64,000 nt of DNA from Zygnema cylindricum (taxonomy: Eukaryota; Streptophyta; Zygnematophyceae; Zygnematales; Zygnemataceae): assembly GCA_037447655.1 (NCBI GenBank), contig JBBHKE010000404.1:62001-126000 (forward strand), written 5' to 3'. The position numbers were made by a program, and so were the translations under genes. The notes beneath the pieces were generated by a model. That model ran no database searches. It saw only the letters and a list, made by a program, of their open reading frames with translations, and was not told the origin of the DNA. Below, piece after piece: positions 1 through 10,514 of this stretch; position 1 is the stretch's first letter; each line of letters opens with the position of its first letter.

Positions 1-2791
1 CTAACAGTTTGTGTAAGTTAGGTATCAATTTCTTTTAGCGCTAACAGTTTGTGAAAATTAAGTAACAATTTTTATTATCGCTCACAGTTTGTGTAAGTTA
101 GGTAAAAGTTCCTGTTAAAACTAACAGTTTGTGTAAGTTAGGTAACAATTCTTGTTAGCGCTAGCAATTTGTGTAAGTTAGGTAACAATTCTTGTTATCG
201 TTAACTATTTGGGTAAGTTAGATAACAACTCCTCTTAGGGCTAACAGTTTGTGTAGTTTGATAACAATTCATGTTAGCGCTAACAGTTTGTGTAAGTTAG
301 TTAACAATTCCTCTCGCGCTAACAGTTTGTGTAAGTTAGGCAACAATTCCTATTAGCGCTAATAGTTTGTGTAAATAAGGTAACAATTCATGTTAGCGCT
401 AACTGTTTGTCTAAGTGGTAACAATTCTTGTTAGCGTAAAGAGTTTGTGTAAGTTAGGGTAAAATTCTTATTGGCGCTAACAGTGTGTGTAAGTTAGGAA
501 AAAAATCTTGTTAGCGCTAATAGTTTGTGTAACTTAGATAACAATTCTTGTTAGCGCTAACAGTTTGTGTAAGTTATAGAAATTATTTTTTTAGCGCTAA
601 CAGTTTGTGTAATTAAGAATATAATTCTTGTTAGCGCTAACACTTTGTGTAAGTTAGACGACAATTCTTGTAATCGCTAATATTTTGTGTAAGTTATGTA
701 TAAACTCCTCTTAGCGCTAACAGTTTGTGTAATTTAGATAATAATACCTATTAGCGCTAATAGTTTGTGTAAGTTTGTTAACACTTCCTGTTAACGCTAA
801 AAGTATGTGTAACTTAAGTGAAATTTTTTGTTAGTGCTAATAGTTTGTGTAATTTATATAACAATTCCTGTTATCGCTAACAGTTTGTGTAATTTAGAAA
901 ACAATTCCTGTTATCGCTAACAGTTTGTGTAATTTAGATAACAATTCTTATAAGCGCTAACTGTTTGTGTAAGTAAGGTAACAATTCCTGTTAGCCCTAA
1001 CAGTTTGTGTAATTTAGATAACAATTCCTTTTAGCGCTAACAGCTTGTGTAAGTTAGGTAACAATTCTTGTTAACGATAACAGTTTGTGTAAGTTAGGTA
1101 ACAATTGTTGTTAGCGTTAACAGTTTGTGTAAGTTATGTAACAATTATTGTTAGCGCTAATAGTTTGTGTAAGTAAGGTAACAATTCTTGTTAGCCCTAA
1201 GAGCTTGTGTAAGTTAGGTAACAATAGTTGTTAGCGCTTACAATTTGTGTAATTTAGGTAACAATTCTTGTTATCTCTGACAGTTTGTGTAAGCTAGGTA
1301 ACAATTCCTGTAAGCGCTAACCGTATGTGTAAGTTAGGTAACATTTCTTGTAAACGCTAACACTTTGTGTAATTAAGGTAACAATTCCTATTAGCGCTAA
1401 CAGTTCGTGTAAGTTAGGTAACAATTCTTGTTTTTGTTGACAGTTTGTGTACGTTAGGCAACAATTCCAGTTTGTGTAAGTCAAGTGACAATTCTTGTTA
1501 GGCCTAACAGTTTGTGTGAGTTAGGTAACAATTCTTGTTATCAGTAATACTTTCTGTAAGTTAGGTATTTACTATTAGAGTTAAGAGTTTGTGTAAGTTA
1601 GGTAACAATTATTGTTAGCGCTAATGGTTTGTGTAATTTAGAATAGAATTCCTGTTACCGGTAACACTTTGTGTAAGTTAGACAACAATTATTGTTATCG
1701 CTAACAGTTTGTTTAAGTTTGATAACAATTCCTGTTAGCACTTATAGTTTGTGTAAGTAAGTTAACAATTGTTGTTAGCGCTAACTGTTTGTGTAATTTT
1801 TATAAGAATTACTGTTATCGCTAACAGTTGGTGTTATTTAGATAACAATTCTTGTTAGCCCTATTAGTTTGTGTAAGTTAGGTAACAATTCGTGTTAGCG
1901 CTAACTATTTATGTAAGTTAGGTGAAAAATTTTGTTAGTGCTAACAGTTTGTGTAATTTAGATAACAATAATTATAAGCGAGAACAATTTGTGTATGTAA
2001 GGTGATAATTCCTATTACTGCAAACAGTTTGTGTAAGTTAGGTTACAATTCTTGTTTGCGCTAACAGTTTGTGTAAGTTAGGTAACAATTTCTTTTAGCG
2101 CTAACAGTTTGTGTAAATTAGGTAACAATTCTTGTTACTGCTAACAGTTTGTGTAAGTTAGGTAACAATTCTTGTAAGAGCTAACAGTTTGTGTAAGTTA
2201 GGTAACAACTCTTGTTTTCGTTAACAGTTTGTGTAAGTTAGGTAACAATTTTTATTATCGCAGACAGTTTGTGTAAGTTAGGTAAAAGTTCCTGTTAACT
2301 AACAATTTGTGTAAGGGTAATAATTCTTGTTAGCGCTAACAGTTTGTGTAAGTGGTAAAAATTATTGTTAGCGTAAAGAGTTTGTGTAAGTTAGGGTAAA
2401 ATTCTTGTTTTCGCTAACAGTTCTGTAAGTAAGATAACAATTATTGTTATCGCTTACAACTTGTATAAGGTAGGTAACAATTCTTGTTAGCACTATTAGT
2501 TTGTGTAAGTTAGGTAACAATTCTTGTTAGCGCTAATTGTTTTTGTAAGATAGATAATAATTCATGTTATCCTTAATAGTTTGTGTAATTTAGGTAACAA
2601 TTCTTCTTATCGCTAACAGTTTGTGTAAGTTAGGTAACAATTCTTGTAAGCGCTAACAGTTTGTGTTAGCTAACAATTCCTATTCGCGCTAACTGTTTGT
2701 GTAATTTAGATAACATTTCCTGGTAGCGCTAATAGTTTGTGTAAACTAGGTAATAGTTTGTGTAAGTTAGGTTACAATTTTTGTTAGCGCA
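1..2791. repeat. 40-bp satellite array, left block
   Basis: Head-to-tail monomers of about 40 bp run from the first base of the window, so the array continues to the left. A typical monomer reads ctaacagttt, gtgtaagtta, ggtaacaatt, cttgttagcg. Monomers differ by substitutions and small deletions; for example, copies near 410 and 2305 lack about 5-10 bp. The monomer joint contains the 14-bp perfect palindrome TGTTAGCGCTAACA, and the middle contains the hairpin AACAA-ttc-TTGTT. The period is not a multiple of three and the short open frames are not conserved, so it is non-coding. It could be pericentromeric, subtelomeric or heterochromatic satellite; the sequence alone does not say which. Confidence 0.95.
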
Positions 2792-3857
2792 TGTTAAAAT
2801 TTGTGTATTTTCTAGGTCTTAATTTATTCTATGTGTTTGTCAGATGGTCTTGTCTAAGTCATCCATACTTGTCGTAGTCAGTGGAAGACAGAGATAGCCA
2901 TGGCCGCCCCGATAGTTAGAAAGAAACATGGAAAAACAAGCAGAAATACTGATAGGTGGCCAAAATGTTGCCTTAGACTGGGTTTGAACTTGGGTCTGTC
3001 ATTTACTATGTAGAAGTTAGCTTTATCCACTAAGGCGTTAACGAAACGATACACGTGACGGGTTTCAAAGATATATAAACATTAACGCAACAGTGAATTA
3101 ACAGCAGACTAACCAAAAGGAGCAATTCATGCATATACGCAAATCTGAACCGTGTAAAATATGTTTTGATCGGACAGCCAGCATTATAGCCGCCACGCGA
3201 AGTGGGCTTTTTGCGGCATACAGAGATAGCGTCACGCGGTGCCACATGGTGCCACATTATTTGATACTGGAGAAGATGGGAGTAGGAACCATGGCTTCCG
3301 ATTTGACAGGTGTCACCTTGTAGACGTTGTTGTACAAGGGATGTACAATAAGTACATCGCCCATTGTACCTTCTTGTACTACATAGTGTTCCTATTCGAC
3401 TAGGGTTTAGTAGTAGGTAGTCGTGAGTAGGCAGACCAAGACTTAGTAAAATTTAGGTACCTCTCTCTAAAAGAGCTTGTAACTATAAAGGTCATCTTTG
3501 ACCAGCCATAACTTAAAGCTCTGGTGAGCAAATTCAGTGATTCTTTTTGCTGCGGACTCAAGGGAGTCTAGCCAACACAGGGGTGTAGTCGGTCAAAGTC
3601 TTTGCCTGCCAAGGTGGCTGCATTTCTAAGGGAAAGTCAAAGTGGGGAATGTTATCCTAAAGTCATATTCTAACTTTGCATTCTGTGGTGGAACTGAGCA
3701 CACCGAAAGTCTTATTTCACACGGGTGAAGCTATAATGGAGTTCTGATTGTAAAGGGGTCAATCATTTGGGTTTATATCAAGTTAGAGTCGGCACTATCT
3801 AGATTAGCTTCTTTTGGATCTGCGAATTTTGTGCGCAATGGAGCCCATAGAATTCCA
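2792..3857 (+). mobile_element. Solo LTR S inserted in the satellite
   Basis: A 1066-bp TG...CA unit interrupts the satellite and is flanked on both sides by GCGCA (2787-2791 and 3858-3862), a 5-bp target-site duplication typical of copia integrase. No internal domain follows, so it is a solo LTR left by LTR-LTR recombination. It has the LTR landmarks shared across the window: TATTTTCTAGGT near the start, an antisense tRNA-like unit, CACGTG (3052-3057), GTAC repeats near 3340-3395, and the gattctttttgct leader block near 3540. The left two-thirds resembles family E and the right third (from about 3530) resembles family C, so it looks mosaic. Confidence 0.9.
2970..3036 (-). other. tRNA-like unit in solo LTR S
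   Basis: Read on the minus strand, this 67-nt stretch starts GCCTTAG and ends CTAAGGC, a perfect 7-bp acceptor-like stem. TGGATAAAG right after the 5' stem is A-box-like and AGTTCAAACCC is B-box-like. A TTTT run lies about 6 nt past the 3' end, where Pol III would terminate. The T-stem is poorly paired, so it is a tRNA relic or mimic and not a working tRNA gene. Confidence 0.6.
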
Positions 3858-3862
3858 GCGCA

Positions 3863-5132
3863 AACAGTTTGTGTAAGTGGTAACAATTATTGTTAGCGCA
3901 AACAGTTTGTGTAAGTTAGGTTAAAATTCTTGTTAGCGCTAACAGTATGTGTAAGTTAGGAAACAATTCTTGTTAGCGCTAACAGTTTGAGTAAGTTAGG
4001 AAACAATTCTTGTTAGCGCTAACAGTTTGTGTAATTTAAATAACAATACCTGATAGCGCTATTAGTTTGTGTAAGTTAGTTAACAATTCCTATAAGCGCT
4101 AAGAGTTTGTGTTAGGTAACAATTTCTGTTATCGCTAACAGTTTGTGTAATTTATAAAACAATTTATGTTATCGCTAACAGTTTGTGTAATTTAGATAAC
4201 AATGCCTGTTAGCGCTAACAGTTTGTGTAAGTTAGGTAACAATTCCTATTAGCGCTAACAGTTTGTGTAACTAAGGTAACAATTCTTGTTAGCGCTGTCA
4301 ATTTTTGTAATTATATAACAATTCTTTTTAGCACTAACAATTTGTGTAATTTATAGAACAATTCCAGTTTGCGTTAACAGTTTGTGGAATTTGGATAACA
4401 ATTCTTGTTAGCCCTAACAGTTTGTGTAATTTAGATAACAATTCCTTATAGTGCAAACAATTTGTGTGAGTAAGGTAACAATTTTTGTTATCTCTATCAC
4501 TTTGTGTAAGGTAGGTAACAACTTTTGTTAGCGCTAACACTTTGTGTAAGTTAGGTAACAATTCCTGTAAGCGCTAAAAGTGTCTGTATGGTAGGTAACA
4601 ATTCTTGTTAGCGCTAAGAGTTTGTGTAAGTTAGGTAACAATTCTTCTTATCGATAACAGTTTGTGTAAGTTAGGTAACAATAGTTGTAAGCGCTAACAG
4701 TTTGTGTAAGTTAGGTAACAATTCTTGTTTTTGTTGACAATTTGTGTAAGGCAACAATTCTCGTTAGCGCTAACAGTTTGCGTAAGTCAAGTGAAAATTT
4801 TGTTAACGATAACAGTTTGTGTTAGTTAGGTAACTATTCTCATTATCACTAATAGTTTGTGTAAGTTAGGTATTTATTCCTGTTAGCGTTAAGAATTGTG
4901 AAAGTTAGGTAACAATTATTGTTAGCTCTAACAGTTTGTGTAATTCTGATTATAATTCCTTTTAGCGCTAACTAATTGTTTAATTTAGAATACAATTCCT
5001 GTTACTGGTAACACTTTGTGTAAGTCAGACAACAATTATTGTTATCGCTAACAGTTTGTGTAAGTTCAGTAAAAACTCGCCTTAACGGTAACAGTGTGTG
5101 TAATTTTGATAACAATTCTTGTTGGCACTATC
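3863..5132. repeat. 40-bp satellite array, right block
   Basis: The same 40-bp satellite resumes exactly after the target duplication of solo LTR S and continues to the left LTR of copia-A. Monomers near 5090-5132 still show the gcgctaacag-type joint, with the last one reading ggcactatcag. Divergence between neighbours is similar to that of the left block, so both blocks are one array split by the insertion. No satellite is seen to the right of copia-A. Confidence 0.93.
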
Positions 5133-6178
5133 AGCAATTATGTGTCCTCCATTAGACTACTAAATACAAGAAGCCTCTAGATAGTTATTAACTAACCCAC
5201 TTTCAATGCAAACCAATGCTACCCAAGCAAAAAAACAGACATTTTGAATGCACCCTTGTGCAGCATGAAATCCCCTGATTTTGTAGAAAAAGAAATCTCT
5301 GAAAACGCCCAACTAAGCGATAAGTTTTAGTGTGGCAAAGATGCCAATTTATACAAACTCTCAAAGAGAGAGACGACTATCTTCCTGATTTTTCCTAAGT
5401 CATAATATTTCCTAGTTCCTCTCACTGCCTCTATCTACTGTATGTACGAACCAATCAGAACATTGTAGAGTACCAGAAAGTACTACTGCGGATGTACTTT
5501 CTGGACGGCCTCTGTACGACAAGGCCATTAGGTGGACGCATGTCCATTTTCCACTCGTCTGTACGTTCCTCGAAATTCGTGCGACCAAATGTTGTCTCTC
5601 CACGTGGCGCCAGGTAATGCCTAGTCACTAAATGCCAAAGTTACCATTCCGGGATTTCGCCGATGATGTGCGCCGTTAGATTTCACGCGAAATGTAATCT
5701 CAACTGCAATAAATACTTGGGCGATATTTGTTTCGATATCGAAACAAAATGCGCGATATGCGTTTCAAATTAGTGTAGTACTTGGTACTTTATCAAATTG
5801 TATCTATGCACGCCGTAAAGATTTTCAGTTAAATGATTTCTGTATAGTACAATAGTTTAAATACTAGTCAAACCCTATATCTCCTAACGGACTTCTACGA
5901 CAAACTCGAAAGAGCTAACGGCTACGCCGTGCTCTGCCGGTCGGGGGTTCGTGTCTTGCCGGACTCAACCTTTTGTTGAGAGTGACTTAAGTCACTCTTT
6001 AGTCCTTCCCATAGAGCTGAGGTAGCCATGGCTCCTTCGCTCTCTCTCTCCTTCAGTGACTAGATCAAGTATGGGGGCGAGAGAGAAGAGATGGAGGCAG
6101 GCTGCCTACATTTTCTTTGTATGTTTTCTGCTAATAAATTAAGACCTAGAAAATGCAATAAAACTAATTATTTCAACA
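5133..6178 (-). repeat. Copia-A 3' LTR
   Basis: 1046 bp, the same length as the LTR at 10515-11560. Its right edge is ...ttcaaca next to the polypurine tract. Its left edge is agcaattatg where the partner has tgcaattctg, so the terminal dinucleotide has mutated. It contains CACGTG (5601-5606), a perfect 11-bp inverted repeat around GTAC (5473-5483 with 5494-5504), CCAAT near 5450, the tRNA-like unit, and a perfect 20-bp palindrome at 5979-5998. Confidence 0.92.
5889..5966 (+). other. tRNA-like unit in copia-A 3' LTR
   Basis: Plus-strand tRNA-like stretch, antisense to the element. The B-box-like GGGGTTCGTGTC precedes CGGACTC, and AGAGCTAACGGCTAC is A-box/D-arm-like. ACGGC-tac-GCCGT forms a perfect short stem in the anticodon region. 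TTTT follows at 5971-5974. The 5' acceptor strand does not pair convincingly. Confidence 0.55.
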
Positions 6179-6190
6179 CTCCCCTTATTT
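6179..6190 (-). promoter_or_regulatory. Copia-A polypurine tract
   Basis: On the minus strand aaataaggggag lies directly against the TGTTGAAA start of the 3' LTR. The same aaggggag precedes the 3' LTR of families B, C, D, E and F here, and a related aggggag occurs in G. This is the position of plus-strand DNA priming in LTR elements. Confidence 0.85.
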
Positions 6191-6239
6191 TCTAGTCTAA
6201 TTTTTACTTTTCTTTTAATCCACATTTTTCCTTACAATA

Positions 6240-9200
6240 TTTTAACTTTGGAGAGGGCATAGGTTTGGTCATCATGTCAGCCACCATTTCCTCATCAAAT
6301 CTATATACAAGATTCACTATTTAATTCTCCACTTTTCCTCTTACAAAACTTAATCTTATGTCCATATGTTTAGCCTTAAAATGATGTTTTGGATTGGCTG
6401 AATTGCTATGGCCGCTGGATTATCACAAAACACTTCATGCACTCCCTGCTTCATATACCCCAGTTCTTGTAGTAAGGACTTGACCCACATCAACTCCTTA
6501 ACAGCTGAACAAGAGGCCATGTACTCAGCTTCCATAGTGGACTGAGCAACCACCTTTTGTTGCTTACTGCTCCATCAGCAAGCCCCTTCCCCAATATACA
6601 ACACATACCCAGAAGTGCATCTTCTCATAGGTGCGTCCCCATAATTGGCGTCACTCCAAGTAGTGATGTCGGTGTGCTCCCCTCCCAAATGCAACCATAA
6701 CTCTATATTTCCCACCAGATATCTCATAACTTTCTTGGGTGCCTCCTAGTCTCTCTTCCTAGGATCATTAAGACTCCTACTGAGTACTCCAACTGCTCCC
6801 GCTATGTCCGGCCTGGTATAATTCATAAAATAGATTAAACTTCCTACGACCTGTCTATAAGGGATAGACTTCATAAACTCTCTCTCATCTGGACTCATCT
6901 GATCATCTAAGATCATCACTCCTCCTTCTACACTCCCATCACTTACTTTTTTCAAGTCCATGGGAGTGGGACAATTGTTAGCATTTTCCATCTGGAATTT
7001 CTCAAGCATATTACCTATTGCTTCTTTCTGAGTAAGTGTGATAATCATCTTCCCCCTATCTCTCTCAATTTGAATCCCCAAAATATATCTTACCTCCCCT
7101 AAATCCTTCATATCAAATCTGCTTCTAAGATCTTTCTTCAACTTATCAATTTTTTCCAAAGATTTACTCAATACAAGCAGATCATCCACATAAATTGCAA
7201 TAAAAATGACACCATTCTCATCTTCAAACATATAGATAGAATGGTCAGAGCTGATACAGATACATCTTTGACCGGTAAGAAACTCATCTAGTTTCTTATT
7301 CCACTGTCGAGGAGCCTGCTTCAGTCCATATAAAGACTTTATGAGCCTGCAGACTTTACTCTCTTCTCCTTCTTCCACGAACCCCTCGGGTTGTCTCATG
7401 AAAATTTCTTCCTCTAACTCACCATTAACAAAAGCAGTCTTAATGCCTATCTCGTGTATTTCCATGTCTTCCGCTGCTGCCAGACTGAGGAGAATCCTAA
7501 CTGATGGGAACCGAACTACTGGAGCAAAGGTCTCCTCATAGTCAATCCCCTCCTTTTGGGTGAACCCCTTCGCTACCAATAGAGCCTTATATCTCTCAAT
7601 GGTATTATCTGGGTTCAGTTTTCGTTTAAATACCCATTTACACCCAATAGGTTTTTTGTCTCGAGGACAATCAGCTAGTTCCGAAGTATTTCCTTCCATG
7701 ATAGAAGCCATCTCATCATTTATGGCTCTAATCCACCTTTCTTTTTCTGACTATTCACTGCCTCCGAGTAAGACCGAGGCTCATCAGGGTGAGATAGCTT
7801 AGTTACCTTATGAGCGGCTTGTTTTTCGTGTAATCTTTTGCTGCTCCTCCTTCCTCCCTCAAACTCCGAAGCTGGAATGGATGGAAGTCTTGGATTTCTT
7901 CCCACTGTCTCATCGGCTCCCTAGTCCATGGAAACCGGTTCTTGTCCCGCTTCTTCTATCTCCTTGAAGTCCATGCGATTATGTGAGGTTTCCGGTGATT
8001 CTCCTGTATCTTAGATCTCCCCTGAATCTATAATCACGGTTTCACTCATGTCCCTTTCGGGAACGACCGATTTCTTCTTACTTTCGGACTCAAATCTGAT
8101 TCTTATCTTCTTTGTATATTTGAAGGGGTCAAATGACTTTCCTTCATCCATGACAACTAAGTGTTTAACCAGAATGATATCTTTCTTTGCTAAGTCATAG
8201 ACTCTATATCCCTTAACATCCTCATCATATCTCACAAAGTATTCAGGTTTTCCCTTAGCATCTAGTTTCCAATTTTTCCTATCCATGTCAAGACTCTAAA
8301 CTTGGCTACCGAATACTTTAAGGTGTGAGATATCTGGTTTCCTTCCAACCCATTTCTCATAAGGTGTCACTCCCTTTACAGCTGAGGTAAGGACTCTATT
8401 TTTAATGTAGTTGGCATAGTTCATTGCTTCTGCCCAAAATCTCTTTCGTATTTTCTTGTCTACCAACATACTGCATGCACTATCTCCTAGTGTTTGATTC
8501 AACCTCTCAGCTACCCCATTTTATTCCGGGTTATATGGTACATTTTTTTGGTGCTGCACTCCCTCATCTCTCAGGTATTCCTCAAACTGGTTAGAGGTAT
8601 ATTCTCCCCCATTATCACTCCTTATCCTCTTAATGGGGGTTTCATGCAACTTCTCACTCCAAGCTTTATATTCTTTGAAGTAAGTTGATGCTTCAGACTT
8701 TGTTTTCAGAAAGAAGACTCTAGAGTATCTAGACCAGTCATCGGTTATTGTCATCATAAACCTCTTTCCTCCAACCGAAGGTACTTTTGCAGGACTCCAA
8801 ATATCTGTGTGGACCAAATCTAACACTTTCTCACCTCTATATGTGGCGGCTTTGGGAAAGGGAAGTCTGTGAGCCTTACCTTGAGCACAACCACTACAAT
8901 CATCCATCATTTCATTATCCCCAAACTGAATGCCTCTACTACCCCAAGCTTTTTCATTTCCCTCAACCTATCAAAATGCACATGCCCCAACCGCTTATGC
9001 CAAATCATCAGCTTAGGAACTTCAACATAGTAAGCATTCTTCTTTTCATTACTCATGTTAAGCTTAAACATTCCTTGGCTACCCTTATCTGCCGTGAAGT
9101 AAACTTCATCCCCATACTTAGTTGTAAAGACTCCCTTTCTAGTGAAGGTATCAAACTCTTTGTCATCTAACACAAACATAGAGACAAGATTTTTACTCAG

Positions 9201-10510
9201 CTGAGGAATGTAAAGTACATCTGAGAATGTAAGTATAGAAGTTTTACCCTCCACTAAGACTTTCAGATCTACTGTTCCCACTAGATCTGTAGTAACCACT
9301 CTCCCATCCCCATACTCTATCTCTACAGTAGGAATCTTTCTTAACTTAGTGAAGAGTTCTTTATCGCGACACATATGCATGGATGCACCTGAGTTGATGA
9401 TCCATCCTTCCTGTGGAGCTTCCCAAATTGCTCCAAGGGCACACTTGTGTCTCCGAGGGATCTCCTTCTCCTCCAAACTCTCGTCAAGAAGAAGCTCCCC
9501 ATCCTCCTCAGAGGACTCATCCTCGGTTTCTCCTGTCACTTTTGTTACCACAAGCGCTTTTTTCTTCCCTCCGGAAGAACCCCCTCCACGATTCTCTTGT
9601 AGCCTCAGCTCTGACAGCTTAACACAATCTGTGATGAAGTGTCCACGCTTTTTGCAAAAATGACAAAAACCCTTTGGGGGCCTCGGTCCCCCAATATGAT
9701 CTTTTTCCTCTCTGTAAGGTTTTTTCGGGTCCTTCCCCCATCGGTCCCCTCCTGCTGCCAGAACTTGAATGCTCTTTCCTCCTCTCCTAATCTCCATTGT
9801 GTTTTCCTGCACAAGTATCATCCTGACCACTGTGTTCCATTTCCATTAACTATCAGGCAATTCTTGTACTCGGTACACTATGTTCTCAAACTCATTTGGT
9901 AACTTCATCATGAGTGTGTTAACTTTCATTTTCATTTTACCTCTCCATCCCGCACTTTCCATCTCCATATACAAACAAGAAAGATCATTTCAGTAATCTA
10001 ACATCTTTCCTCCTTTGTAAGTGTAACTCACTAGCTTTTGCTCATCCAACTGGAGCTCTTGAATAGTTCCAGCTCTATAAATCTCCACTAAACTCACCCA
10101 CAACTCCTCGGCCTTGTAAATGGTAAGATGAGGGGTGGCCAACGCTTGAGTGAGGTGCCTCAGAATGAATTTCTTGGCAGCCATGTTTACATCCTCCCAC
10201 ATTTGAGTATCGTTCTTCGCGGTCTTCACGGTCACCCCTCCTGGTACTGTGGCAATAGGAGTGAGGGGTGTCTCCTTCCCTTTCCCCTTTTCGGACACAC
10301 TGCTATCCCCATCAACTGCCTCCTCCGCTGAGGCAGCCGTTGCTGTAGGAAACCTTACTCCTCCAAATCCTAGTGGAGTTCCTGAAGGTGGAGGACTTGT
10401 CCACTAACGATACCCCAGTATCGTTTTTCGCACAAAGCTCCTATCATCGTAGCTTCCCAATAGATGAACCCAAATCCATTAAAGGTGGGCACCCTAGAGG
10501 GTGAGCCCAT
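6240..10510 (-). pseudogene. Copia-A gag-pol, decayed
   Basis: The reading frame starts at the ATG inside the primer binding site (10510 downward) with MGSPSRVPTFNG and the gag signature FIYWE. Gag continues near 9990-10298. The zinc knuckle CHFCKKRGHFITDC lies near 9630-9670 and the protease has NSGASMHM near 9375-9400 (first Asp replaced by Asn). The HHCC pre-integrase motif WHKRLGHVHFD is near 8965-9005. Integrase (8521-8910) has HTDIW and RSDNGGEY. RT-RNase H (6746-7711, then 6356-6553) keeps YVDDLLVLS. A stop cuts the integrase catalytic-Glu region (PE*NGVAER), and several frameshifts separate gag, integrase, linker and RT. It cannot make a complete polyprotein. The frame choice follows copia homology. 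Confidence 0.9.
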
Positions 10511-10514
10511 AACC
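10503..10514 (-). promoter_or_regulatory. Copia-A primer binding site (half tRNA-iMet)
   Basis: The minus strand reads GGTTATGGGCTCA immediately after the LTR terminus CA. It is complementary to the anticodon arm of initiator tRNA-Met (GGGCCCATAACC), with one difference. Drosophila copia uses this internal site with a cleaved 5' half of tRNA-iMet. The ATG within it opens gag. Confidence 0.85.

Noticed and set aside
3030-3257. Short proteins in LTRs of the MxxxVAPRDAISV / MTLYxYAAEKLTSRGGYNAG type, seen in S and both E LTRs
   Set aside because: Related frames occur at 49899-50096 and 55220-55417, but they recur only because the LTRs are related; they overlap the promoter-like region and lack a known domain. 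Worth only a passing dN/dS test.
4334-4561. Open reading frame on the minus strand within the satellite
   Set aside because: The 40-bp period is not a multiple of three and the frame arises from repeat sequence; neighbouring monomers have stops.
1-5132. CRISPR-like array of short repeats
   Set aside because: Monomers are contiguous 40-bp units without unique spacers, and no cas-like gene is present; this is satellite DNA.
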